Positions 27,546 to 35,827 of a DNA stretch of 64,000 nt are shown piece by piece; position 1 is the stretch's first letter, and each line of letters begins with the position of its first letter. The DNA is from JAAXIE01 sp965204245 (GTDB taxonomy: Bacteria > Chloroflexota > Dehalococcoidia > Lucifugimonadales > JAAXIE01): contig CBDBED010000011.1 of NCBI GenBank assembly GCA_965204245.1, positions 1 to 64,000 of the forward strand, given 5' to 3'. The position numbers were made by a program, and so were the translations under genes. The notes beneath the pieces were generated by a model. That model saw only the letters and a program-made list of their open reading frames with translations. It did no database searches and was not told where the DNA came from.

Positions 27546-28346
27546 TCAGATCAGGCGTGCTTCCCTCAGCTTGAGGGCCAAGTTGCGGCCGGCCTCCTCC
27601 TCGGTGTCGCCGTCGACTATTTCACATTCTTTTTCGGACACCGGGATGAAGAGGTCGAGGAGTTCGACTTGGGGCGACTGGACCAAGGACTCGATGGCGA
27701 GGTCCTGTGCGCTCATGATGGTGGGCTTCTTGCGGGTGGCGGCCATGATTCCGCGGAGGGTGGGATAGCGGGGCTGGCCGAGTTCGTTGCTGACAGTGAC
27801 CAAGGCGGGCAGGGGTGCCTCGATGACCTCGTAGCCCTCGGGGATGATGCGCTCGACGGTGACGGTGTCGCCGTCGACGGTGACCTTCTTGCCCAAGGTG
27901 ATACAGGAGACGCCGAGGCTTTCGGCCAAGGCTAGGGGGACTTGGGCATTGTCCCAGTCGGAGGCTTGGCGGCCGCAGATGATGAGGTCGAAATCGCCCT
28001 GCTTGCGGATGGCTTGGGCCAGGGCGGCGGCGGTGCTGAAGCTGTCGACGATGTTGTCGAAGGCGTCGTCCTGGAGGAGGACAAGCTCGTCGGCGCCCAT
28101 GGAGAGGGGTTTTTTCATGACGTCGAGGGAGAAGGACTTGCCCATGGAGATGACGGTGATGCTGGCTTCCTGGCTGTCCTTAATCTGGAGGGCAGCCTCG
28201 ACGGCGTTCTCGTCGAAGCCGTTGACGACGGGCGGGATGTTGGGAGGGGTGACTACGGTGCGGGTATCGCGGTCGACTTTGAAGGCCGATTGGGGCATCT
28301 CGGGGTCGATGACCTGCTTGGCCAAGACAATGATGTTGAGAGGCAT
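27546..28346 (-). CDS. etfB: Electron transfer flavoprotein, beta subunit
   Basis: 266 residues: LNIIVLAKQVIDPEMPQSAF at the N-terminus, DENAVEAALQIKDSQEASIT, then VVSTAAALAQAIRKQGDFDL-type and ICGRQASDWDNAQVPLALAE motifs, which form the AMP-binding domain of FixA/EtfB. First gene of the etf unit; no acyl-CoA dehydrogenase is adjacent, so the electron donor must be encoded elsewhere. Confidence 0.93.
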   Translation of the reverse strand: MPLNIIVLAKQVIDPEMPQSAFKVDRDTRTVVTPPNIPPVVNGFDENAVEAALQIKDSQEASITVISMGKSFSLDVMKKPLSMGADELVLLQDDAFDNIVDSFSTAAALAQAIRKQGDFDLIICGRQASDWDNAQVPLALAESLGVSCITLGKKVTVDGDTVTVERIIPEGYEVIEAPLPALVTVSNELGQPRYPTLRGIMAATRKKPTIMSAQDLAIESLVQSPQVELLDLFIPVSEKECEIVDGDTEEEAGRNLALKLREARLI

Positions 28347-28509
28347 TGTGACTCCAGGAGAGGGCTTTGGGCCAACGGGGAATGTAGCATTTTGGCTGTG
28401 GGAGTGTCAATGAAAGGGGGGTGTTGGGGAGGGTGTTGGCACTACTGGAAGACCATGCTGAAGCATTGGGCGGGGAAACGGCAATGGGACAATGGATGAC
28501 TACCCTGAG

Positions 28510-28938
28510 CTATCGTTGAATCTCGCCTCCACTAGAAGGGGCTCGAAACGAGAGTCTTGTGTCCCGCAGATTGGTAATTAGAAGGTCGCCCATGTTGATG
28601 AAGTCCATACCGAGGAGAACGTCAACACCCGGAACATGAGGGATGGCTGCCACCTGAGTATCCACAGTCTCTCCGTGGTCGGGGAACATTAAACGGACAG
28701 GATACGTCGGACACAGTGGAAGTTCGTCCTCACTACCCCCATCTCCCACTCCTTCCAAGAGCATCACCATACCTGTGGGCTGGAGTTCGCACGCCTCCAC
28801 CACGGACTGACTGATGATCGTATGGGTAGAGTCCGTGTCCCATAACGCCTCAACCTCGCATCTGTCAGCAAGGTCTCCTTCACCCTCATCGTCATCATCC
28901 TGACTGACCAAGCATCGAGACTTGATTTCACGCAACAA
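28510..28938 (-). CDS. Retropepsin-like protein with altered active-site motif (DTDS)
   Basis: 142 residues from TTG 28938; the open frame continues some 20 codons upstream (LIADSIIIEEGSTGSGL) without an ATG, so the start may be non-standard. The pattern VEALWDTDSTHTIISQSVVE ... VDVLLGMDFINMGDLLITNL matches retroviral-type aspartic protease proteins of bacteria, which usually read ALWDTGATxSVIS. Here Gly is Asp (DTDS), so peptidase activity is doubtful. It follows the 87-aa gene at 28976 closely on the same strand, a pairing common for this protease subtype. Confidence 0.6.
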   Translation of the reverse strand: MLREIKSRCLVSQDDDDEGEGDLADRCEVEALWDTDSTHTIISQSVVEACELQPTGMVMLLEGVGDGGSEDELPLCPTYPVRLMFPDHGETVDTQVAAIPHVPGVDVLLGMDFINMGDLLITNLRDTRLSFRAPSSGGEIQR

Positions 28939-28975
28939 GCCGGAACCAGTAGAGCCCTCTTCAATGATAATGGAA

Positions 28976-29239
28976 TCAGCGATGAGACAACCTCATTCGA
29001 GCGGGTAGAGACATGGTGTAGTCGGAAGCCCCGGGGGAGACCTTTTGCACCAGGAACGTTCCGAGAGGACGTATCCTCTGAGTCTCGGATATAGCCTCCT
29101 GACGTCCGTCGTAGCTACCGGATACTTCAAAATCTCCGTTCGACTCAACGAGTACGATGTACTTACCATCATACCTAGATACAAAGCTGTCTTGATTCCT
29201 TATGTAATACCTCAGGGCCCTCTCCAGGGTATCAATCAT
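28976..29239 (-). CDS. Small protein of DUF5678-like type, partner of the retropepsin gene
   Basis: 87 residues. The core LRYYIRNQDSFVSRYDGKYI followed by VLVESNGDFEVSGSYDGRQE and PLGTFLVQKVSPGASDYTMS matches the short proteins annotated around DUF5678 (YYLxNQDxFVxxYxGKxIVI ... GTFLIQ). Such proteins frequently precede a retropepsin-like gene in unrelated bacteria (my recollection of genome contexts, not checked). Function unknown. Confidence 0.6.
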   Translation of the reverse strand: MIDTLERALRYYIRNQDSFVSRYDGKYIVLVESNGDFEVSGSYDGRQEAISETQRIRPLGTFLVQKVSPGASDYTMSLPARMRLSHR

Positions 29240-29308
29240 CCTTCACCCCCTAATGACAGAGGCAGGCCAATTTCCAGTTCGGGTACCCACATTATACTAA
29301 TCCAGCAG

Positions 29309-29659
29309 CTACGCAACTACGTAGGAGGGAGAGGCGTTCGCGACGGGTTCGGCCAAGGCAACGTTATCGTCGTCGTCCAATTGGAGGAAGTCGGGGATGG
29401 GGTAGAGCGGGATATCGCATCTAGCGAGATATTCTCGCAGGCCGGGGCCGCTCAGATGCAACCGCACGATTCCCAAGAGTTCCTCGCGGGTCTCGGTTTG
29501 GTCGTCGCAATAGCCGGTGCCGACTCCGATTTCGGGACACAGGCCATACAACCCTGTGCTGTCTTGTAGAAACCGAAGGGTCAGGTTGATAAAGTACCGT
29601 GGCTTGCTGTCCTCGACTATGAAGAAGTGGACACCCTGTTGCTGCACCTTCTTTAGCAT
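29309..29659 (-). CDS. HicB-like small protein
   Basis: 116 residues. The middle FLQDSTGLYGLCPEIGVGTG then CDDQTETREELLGIVRLHLS has the strand-loop-helix layout of HicB antitoxins (GxYxAxCPEL...G.T.EEALxxxxxAL). There is no HicA next to it and the C-terminus (DIPLYPIPDFLQLDDDDNVA) is not a clear DNA-binding domain. It may be an orphan antitoxin-type protein. 29660-29807 upstream holds nothing recognisable. Confidence 0.45.
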   Translation of the reverse strand: MLKKVQQQGVHFFIVEDSKPRYFINLTLRFLQDSTGLYGLCPEIGVGTGYCDDQTETREELLGIVRLHLSGPGLREYLARCDIPLYPIPDFLQLDDDDNVALAEPVANASPSYVVA

Positions 29660-29807
29660 GGAGAGACGGCCCCCTTATTGAGTCCCATAGTCATAAACTG
29701 GGGCAATCGTAAGTTGCGTCTGTCGCTGTTGGCAAACCGCTTGCGAGTTAGGGAGCAGTGAGCTACAGCAAGGCTTTCCGTCCTTCGCCCGTACGGTGCC
29801 TCTGCGG

Positions 29808-30005
29808 TTAGGCGTCGGTGTCTCTGCGGTATCTGTGGTAGATGAAGAGGACGACTAGGGGGATGGCTAGGATGAAGGCGGTGAGGACGATGATCATGCC
29901 GACGGGACCGAGGGGGACGATGGAGTCGATGCGGTGCATGATAGCTTCCAAGAGTTCGGGGTCGGCGGCGTCGGCGTGGTGGGGGAGGAGGTGGAAGGGG
30001 ATCAT
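29808..30005 (-). CDS. Small single-span membrane protein coupled to the MFS gene
   Basis: About 65 residues starting MIPFHLLPHHADAADPELLE, with one transmembrane helix (VGMIIVLTAFILAIPLVVLF) and a basic tail (IYHRYRRDTDA). Its ATG follows the MFS stop by four bases (TGACCCCATG), indicating translational coupling. It could be an accessory subunit of the transporter; the family is not recognised. Confidence 0.55.
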   Translation of the reverse strand: MIPFHLLPHHADAADPELLEAIMHRIDSIVPLGPVGMIIVLTAFILAIPLVVLFIYHRYRRDTDA

Positions 30006-30009
30006 GGGG

Positions 30010-31635
30010 TCAATCTCCGCCGGCTGGGGCGGCGGCGGGCCTGAGTTCCTGATATTTGGAGGAGTACTGCTTTTCACGGACGGTGAAGGCGACGATGCTG
30101 GCGATGAACAACAGGGAGCCGACGACGGCAAAGGGCAGGGTGTAGGAGCCGGTCACGTCGCGCATGATTCCGGCAAACTGGATGCTGGCGGCAGCGCCAA
30201 TCTGGTGTCCGAGGAACATGAGGCCGGATATGGTGCCGATGTATTTCACGCCGTAGACGTCGGCGGCGAGGGTGGTGGTGACGGGGGCGGTGGCAATCCA
30301 GGAGAAACCGACGACGACAGCGAAGGCCCAGATGGCCCAGTGGGCGGGAGCTACCAAGGGCACGGTCAACAGGACGATGTAGGCCAAGCCACGACCGGCA
30401 TATAGGAAGCCCAAGACGTTTTTCTTGGGGAACTTGTCGGCTAGGGCGGAGGCCACATAAACACCGACAACATTGAAGCCGCTCATAACACCAAAGGCCA
30501 AGGCGGCTGCGGACAGGGACATGCCCAAGTCCTTGGCGTGGGGGATGAAGTGGACGGACATGACGGCGGTGGTGGCGCCGCATACGACGTAGGCCCCGGT
30601 GAGTTGCCAGAAGGGCATGGAGTGGAAGGAGTCGGTCAGCTTGTCGACTTCCAGGGGGCCTCTTCCTCTAGGTCCGGTGCCTGTAGCGTTCTGTAGGGGT
30701 TGGAGGTCGCCATCGGGGTTCAGCCCCATGTCGGCAGGGTCGTTGCGGAGGAAGAGGAAGGCTACGGGGAGGCCGATGGCGAGGACGATGCCTCCAGCGA
30801 AGAGCCAGCCCATCTCCCAACCGAACTCGCCAATGAGATAGGCGAGGAGGGGGACGACGAGCAGCCCGCCGAAGGAGGCGCCGCTGGTGCAGATGCCCAA
30901 GGCAGTGGCGCGACGGCGCCGGAACCAGCGGGTGAGGAGGGCGCCGGCGGTGTTGATGGAGCCGGCGCTCATGCCCATGGAGGAGACGACGCCGAACATC
31001 AGCACCAAGTAGACGATGTTGGGAGTCACGAACAGGAGCAGGGTGGAGGTGCCGAGTATGACCAAGCCGGAGAGGATGACGATCCGGCTACCGAAGCGGT
31101 CGAGGGCGCGGCCCACGAAGGGCTGGAAGACGCCGTTCAGGAGCATCCCTACGGTGGCAGCGATGGAGACGGTGGAGAAGGACCAGCCGAATTCTTCCTG
31201 CATGGGGGGGATGAAAGCGCCAAAGCCTTGGCGGGAGCCCATGGTGACCATGGACAAGAGGAAGCAGGTGGCGACCAGCACCCAGCCGTAGAAGAGGGGG
31301 CTGCGCTGTTTTGGGGGTCCCGTTTGCTTATGGCGGATGGCTAGGTGGGCCTTTAGCCCGCTAAATTTCGTGCCTGCTCGGCCCTCAACGCAATCTAAGG
31401 GGGGACAGCTTGTATCATTTGGCCTGTGTTGAGGAGGCAAGGTATTGTCGTAGTGCATACGGCTCTGGGGGTTGCTCAGGCACTCATAAGCCCGGTTGAT
31501 TTCCCGAAAACGGTCGGATGCCCCGGAGCTTTTGTCGTGGTCAGGATGAGATTCAAACGCTTTCTTGCGGTAGGCGGCAATGATTTCGTCAGTGGGCGAA
31601 TCGCGCGATACCCCCAGTATTTCGTAATAGGTCAT
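30010..31635 (-). CDS. Fusion of a DnaJ-type J domain to an MFS transporter
   Basis: 541 residues. Residues 1-66 are a J domain: YYEILGVSRDSPTDEIIAAY, the HPD tripeptide in AFESHPDHDKS, and FREINRAYECLSNPQSRMHY. Residues about 75-105 (CPPLDCV ... FSGLKAHLAIRH) look like a C2H2 zinc-finger remnant. From about residue 112 (LFYGWVLVATCFLLSMV) to the end there are 12 predicted membrane helices of an MFS oxalate/monocarboxylate-like transporter (PFVGRALDRFGSRIVIL, TRWFRRRRATALGICTSGAS). No ATG separates the two parts. A 24-bp inverted repeat (31317-31340, 31660-31683) brackets the J-domain segment, so the fusion may result from DNA inversion. An intact MFS lacking the J domain would be the ordinary form. 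Confidence 0.8.
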   Translation of the reverse strand: MTYYEILGVSRDSPTDEIIAAYRKKAFESHPDHDKSSGASDRFREINRAYECLSNPQSRMHYDNTLPPQHRPNDTSCPPLDCVEGRAGTKFSGLKAHLAIRHKQTGPPKQRSPLFYGWVLVATCFLLSMVTMGSRQGFGAFIPPMQEEFGWSFSTVSIAATVGMLLNGVFQPFVGRALDRFGSRIVILSGLVILGTSTLLLFVTPNIVYLVLMFGVVSSMGMSAGSINTAGALLTRWFRRRRATALGICTSGASFGGLLVVPLLAYLIGEFGWEMGWLFAGGIVLAIGLPVAFLFLRNDPADMGLNPDGDLQPLQNATGTGPRGRGPLEVDKLTDSFHSMPFWQLTGAYVVCGATTAVMSVHFIPHAKDLGMSLSAAALAFGVMSGFNVVGVYVASALADKFPKKNVLGFLYAGRGLAYIVLLTVPLVAPAHWAIWAFAVVVGFSWIATAPVTTTLAADVYGVKYIGTISGLMFLGHQIGAAASIQFAGIMRDVTGSYTLPFAVVGSLLFIASIVAFTVREKQYSSKYQELRPAAAPAGGD

Positions 31636-31683
31636 TGGACTCCTCTCACAAGAGAAGGCCCATACGCCATAAGCAAACGGAAC
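31317..31683. repeat. 24-bp inverted repeats flanking the J-domain segment
   Basis: 31317-31340 and the reverse complement of 31660-31683 agree at 22 of 24 positions, with a perfect 16-bp core CCGTTTGCTTATGGCG. Both arms encode IRHKQT, one on each strand. If the 320 bp between were inverted, a TTG-started frame (31635 on the present plus strand, DSSHKRRPIRHKQT) would run in frame into the MFS coding sequence. No recombinase is seen nearby. 31684-31994 contains no other feature. Confidence 0.6.
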
Positions 31684-31994
31684 CGTTTTGGGGTGGTTGT
31701 CTGAAGGGAGGGGGTCTGCGTGGCGGCCTCCTATTCCTATTTCCGTTGCTGCTCGATATGGAGCCTAGAGTGTACTACTGCGGGGCGCAAGCGGCTAGTG
31801 AAGAGGCCTCCTACCCTAACTGATTGGTATGCGGTTGGTGGCTGGCGTCCGGTTGGCGGGGGGCTTGCCGCCAAGTATACTGAGGCGAGCGTTTCGCCTT
31901 CGACCCGCGGGTGGAAGCAGGGCCAGGGTTACCAGTCCATTCCCCCAACAAGCCATATCACCCAGTAGGCGTGCGCGTCACTGGAGGGTTGCAG

Positions 31995-32267
31995 TTGCCT
32001 GACAAAGAGGCTGCGGACTTGGGAAGCGGAGCGGGAGTTCTGCAGGTTGCGGCGGAGTGGAATGCGGGCCACATGGGTTGCGGGGAAGTAATCATCCTGC
32101 TGCGCCGGAGGTTCCAGAAGCTGGGGCCGGGCGAAATCTTCAAGCTGACTTCGTATGATCTGGGTGCGCATGAGGACATGCCTGCTTGGTGCCGGCTGAC
32201 CGGCAGGCGGTTGCTGCGCGCCGAGCATCCCGACTATTGGATAGAGCAGAAGGGCGGGCAGGGATAA
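31995..32267 (+). CDS. TusA-family sulfur-carrier protein
   Basis: About 91 residues from TTG 31995, which has GGAGGG six bases upstream; the frame is open further back to GTG 31911. The sulfur-acceptor Cys is in GHMGCGEVIILLRRRFQKLG; then EIFKLTSYDLGAHEDMPAWC and RLTGRRLLRAEHPDYWIEQK follow the TusA/SirA pattern (a ferredoxin-like fold carrying a persulfide). First gene of a unit with DsrE and the TusA-MetE fusion, so it probably hands sulfur along this relay in the cytoplasm. Confidence 0.8.
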   Translation: MPDKEAADLGSGAGVLQVAAEWNAGHMGCGEVIILLRRRFQKLGPGEIFKLTSYDLGAHEDMPAWCRLTGRRLLRAEHPDYWIEQKGGQG

Positions 32268-32302
32268 CTGCCGGCCGCAAAAGCTGGAGGTAAGGGAATC
32301 GT

Positions 32303-32665
32303 ATGTCCGACAAGTTCTGCGTCATGCTGAGTTACGCCAAGGACAACACCGACAAGGCGACCGTAGCTTTCGTCATTGCGAACGCGGCCCTCGGCTCTGA
32401 GAAGGATACAACGGTATTCCTGACAACCGAGGGCGTTCAATTGTCGCAGAAGGGGTATGCCGACGATGTACACGAGGATGGGTTCCTGCCTCTTAAGGAG
32501 TTGATGGATAACTTTGTGGAGGCCGGGGGGACGATACTGGTGTGCGCTCCATGTTTCAGGAAGCGCGGTCTTGACGAAGGCAATCTGGTCGACGGAGCGC
32601 GAATCGTGGGCGGGGCCGTGCTGGTTGAATTGCTCTCCGACGGGACTTCCTGCATCTCGTATTGA
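32303..32665 (+). CDS. DsrE-family protein
   Basis: 120 residues: MLSYAKDNTDKATVAFVIAN, AALGSEKDTTVFLTTEGVQL, and GGTILVCAPCFRKRGLDEGN, the alpha/beta layout of DsrE/DsrF-like sulfur-transfer proteins. Cys in VCAPC is a candidate sulfur-binding residue. GGAGGTAAGG precedes the start. It lies between two TusA-type coding regions, a classic TusA-DsrE combination. Confidence 0.85.
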   Translation: MSDKFCVMLSYAKDNTDKATVAFVIANAALGSEKDTTVFLTTEGVQLSQKGYADDVHEDGFLPLKELMDNFVEAGGTILVCAPCFRKRGLDEGNLVDGARIVGGAVLVELLSDGTSCISY

Positions 32666-32699
32666 CGGGAGAAGACTCCCGCACCCGTGAGGGCCGCCG

Positions 32700-34248
32700 A
32701 TGGAACCCATCCAGAGTCACGAGTACGAGCCCAACGTCAGCTTCGACGGTGGAGACCTAGACTGCGGAGGGGGTCTCCTGCTGCTCATCCGCAGGCACAT
32801 CGACCCGCTGGAACCGGGTGGGCTTTTGGAGATACTTTCGACGGACTCGACGGTCGAAGTGGAATTGCCGGCGTGGTGCCGGCTGACCAAGAACGAGCTT
32901 ATTTCGTGGACGAAAGACGGCAGGCAGAGAAGTTACCTAGTTAGCAAAGGCCCGTTCGTCCGCGCCGATACAGAGATAAATGGGGGGGCAACGATAAGCG
33001 GGGGGGCCGGCATCCAGGTTGGCCGTCATATCCGGGTACCTATACGCATTCCCGAATCCCTGCCTTCACCAGCGGTAGCGCCTCCCATTGCCCCACTGTC
33101 CGTTATGGGTATCGGGAGCTGGCCGCGGCCACGCTGGATGCTGCAGGCAGTCCACGACCGCTTGGAGGGGAGACTGGGAGAAGCCGACTTCCAGTCGACG
33201 GCGGATGACGCGGTGCGCCTGTGCCTTGATGCCCAGACGAGGTCTGGGGCGGATGTGCTGACGGATGGGGAGCAGCGTCGGGACAGCTATGCGAGCTTCG
33301 TGGGCGGGTTGCTGGACAATTGCCAACTGATTCCATTAAGCGACCTCACGGCGATGGTGGACGACCCGGAAGAGTTTGAGCTTGAGCTGAGGGCGCTTGA
33401 CGTTCCCGCCGCGGAAGTCCGGCACCCGGTGGTGTATGGAAATCTGGGGCGCAATGGACCGCTGGCGGTGCATGAATTCGATTTTGCCAAGTCGTGCAGC
33501 GACCGTCCCGTGAAGATTGCTTTGCCTGGGCCATATCTGCTGACGCGAACTATGTGGCTGGACTGGCCTTACCGACCGGCCCTATGAAACGAGGGAGGAC
33601 TTGGCCCGGGATGTGGTGCGGGTGCTGCGGGAGGAGTTGCACTATTTGCTGGCGGCGGGGACGCCGATGGTGCAGTTCGACGAACCTGTGCTGACGGAGG
33701 TGGTGTTCGGGGCACCCACGCAGAGCCGGAGCTTCATGTGCGGGGCTCTCAGCGAAAAGCTGGAGCCGGAGGCGGAGCTTGATTTTGCGGTGAGCCTGCT
33801 CAACGAGGTGACCCGGGGGCTGCCGGAGGAACGCTTGGGGCTGCATATCTGCCGTGGGAACTGGACACGCGATGAATCGGCAGCCCTTTCCGGCGATTAT
33901 CGGCCCTTGATGGGTGTGCTGAAGGAGGCGCGGGTTGGCGCGTTATTTCTTGAGTTGTGCACCGAACGGGCGGGAGAGATGGAAGTGCTCGGGGAGATAC
34001 CGGACGACAAGCGTATCGGCGTGGGCGTGGTAAACCAGAAGCTGGATGCCGTGGAGAGTCGGGTGGAAATAGGGCGCCGAATCGTCCGAGCCGCGGACAT
34101 CTTTGGCAGGGAGCGGATACTGCTGACCCCGGACTGCGGATTCGCCACCTTCGCGGACAACCCGGTGGCTTCGGCCAGCATTGCGGAGGCCAAGCTGAGG
34201 GCAATCGTGGAGGCGCGGGACTGGTTTGTGGAGGGTTGGAGGCCGTGA
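32700..34248 (+). CDS. TusA domain fused to a MetE-like methyltransferase, one frameshift near 33560-33590
   Basis: Residues about 16-82 are TusA-like (FDGGDLDCGGGLLLLIRRHI, PAWCRLTKNELISW). After a linker the MetE catalytic-domain fold begins (VMGIGSWPRPRWMLQAVHDR). The frame breaks after LTRTMWLDWP and continues +1 as TDRPYETREDLARDVVRVLR, VQFDEPVLTEVVFG, GLHICRGNW, LFLELCTERAG and LLTPDCGFATF. The zinc/thiol ligands of cobalamin-independent methionine synthase are present: His and Cys in HIC, Glu in LEL, Cys in PDC. The N-terminal MetE folate half is absent, as in core-MetE proteins that use a methylcorrinoid donor. Fusion to a sulfur carrier suggests coupling of sulfur delivery and methylation (inference). 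Confidence 0.75.
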
Positions 34249-34339
34249 GGGGAGGGATTGGGCTGGGGGTGAAATGGGTGCCCTGGGTGGTGGAGGGCAC
34301 GGGAGCGGGGAGTTTCCGATGCCGTGGGGTGTGCTTGTG

Positions 34340-35635
34340 CTAGGCGGCGGTGCGGAGGTTGGCGGGTAGGTGGCTTTCCCAGTCGGGGATTAGCCTTGTG
34401 CGGGGTGAGGGGAGGAACCAAGCCGAGATGAGGGCTAGGACGCTGAAGCCCAGGGACAGGAGCAGCGGGGCGGCATAGGTGCCGGTGACGTCCCAGAGGA
34501 ATCCGGCGCATACGGGCGCCATTCCCATGCCGAGGCCGTTGCCGATGTTCTGCCAGCCGTAGAGGCTGCTCTGAGGGACGTTGCCGTAGTATTGGCGGTT
34601 GGCGATGGGGAAGGTGGGCACCTCGGAACTCTGGCCGACGGCAAAGAGGACGGCGAACAGGTAGAAGGCCCATGGTTCGTGGGAGAAGAGGATGATGAGC
34701 AGGGGGAAGACCTGCAGGGACATGCCCACGACCCAGACGGTCCGGCAACCCAAGCGTTCCGCTATAACAGGCATGGCACCCCGGGCAAAGACTCCGACGG
34801 CCTGCTGGGTTGCGAGGACACCAGCGGCCATTCCAAGGGACAGGCCGCGGTCGACGGCGATGGCCACGACCAGCACGTTGAGAATGTTGTGGCCCATGCA
34901 TCCCCAGTAGTGGATGCCGATGAGATTCCAGAAGGTAGCGGTGCGCTTTGCCTGCTGGAGGAAGACGCTGGCTCGTATCTTTGTGGCCTCATCTCTTTGC
35001 CGGCGTTGGATCGGCTCGTCTCCGACGGCGCCAAAGGGTCGCAGACCTATCTCGGCAGGGCCGTTGTGGAAGAACCTGACCAAGAGGAGCAGTATGGCCC
35101 CGCCGGCGATGCCCGGAATCCAGAAAATCAACTGCATTCCAAGCAAGTCGAAAGCCGCGCCAATCAGGATCAGCAACCCTATGGTGCCCATGCCTTGGAA
35201 GGACCAGACGATGCCCATGGCGACTCCCAAGTATCTCCTGAACCAGAGGGTGACTCCGGACACTGGGAGCACACTGAATGCGGTGGCGGAAATGCCTAGA
35301 AGGCCGCCGAAGAAGAGATAGAACTGCCAGAGGCTGGTCATAATGCCCGTGAGCATCATGCCGAGGATGAACAGGAGGGCACCAAGGAAGAGGAGGCGGC
35401 GGACGCCGTAGCGGTCACCGAGCCAACCGACGTAGGGGCTCACGAGGCCGAGGACAATCCACTGGAGGCTGAAGGCAAGGCTGATGGCGCCGTAGCCCCA
35501 GCCGAATCCGTCGGGGTCGTTGAGGTGGGGGACCAAGGCAGCACCGGCGAAGCGCATTGACGAGGTGATGAGGCCCATCACGGCGGCGATGACCACTATG
35601 ACCCAAGCGTAGTGAATTCGCTTATTTTGTAGCAT
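34340..35635 (-). CDS. MFS transporter, monocarboxylate/oxalate type
   Basis: 431 residues, about 12 membrane helices, start MLQNKRIHYAWVIVVIAAVM. The conserved loop after helix 2 reads GWLGDRYGVRRLL (MFS motif A). It resembles the transporter part of the gene at 30010 in family but not in detail. It probably moves an organic anion; no substrate can be assigned. Transcribed convergently to the methyltransferase gene. Confidence 0.85.
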   Translation of the reverse strand: MLQNKRIHYAWVIVVIAAVMGLITSSMRFAGAALVPHLNDPDGFGWGYGAISLAFSLQWIVLGLVSPYVGWLGDRYGVRRLLFLGALLFILGMMLTGIMTSLWQFYLFFGGLLGISATAFSVLPVSGVTLWFRRYLGVAMGIVWSFQGMGTIGLLILIGAAFDLLGMQLIFWIPGIAGGAILLLLVRFFHNGPAEIGLRPFGAVGDEPIQRRQRDEATKIRASVFLQQAKRTATFWNLIGIHYWGCMGHNILNVLVVAIAVDRGLSLGMAAGVLATQQAVGVFARGAMPVIAERLGCRTVWVVGMSLQVFPLLIILFSHEPWAFYLFAVLFAVGQSSEVPTFPIANRQYYGNVPQSSLYGWQNIGNGLGMGMAPVCAGFLWDVTGTYAAPLLLSLGFSVLALISAWFLPSPRTRLIPDWESHLPANLRTAA

Positions 35636-35827
35636 TACAGATGTGTGTCAGGCGCGGTGCCGGGCCTAGGGGAGTCATCAACGGGGGTGATTGGCTCGAA
35701 GGGGCCGGGCGCGGTTGTACACGGGCAGTATACACGTAATGGGGAATGGGCAGGGAAAGAGAGCTACATATTACACATAGTTCGGGATACACTAGAACCG
35801 TATCGGCCTCTGTTTGAAGGGGGGTAA

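Noticed and set aside
31635..31823. Plus-strand 62-codon frame DSSHKRRPIRHKQT... as a gene in its present orientation
   Set aside because: No ribosome-binding site and no recognisable product; it matters only as the sequence that would join the MFS if the segment inverted.
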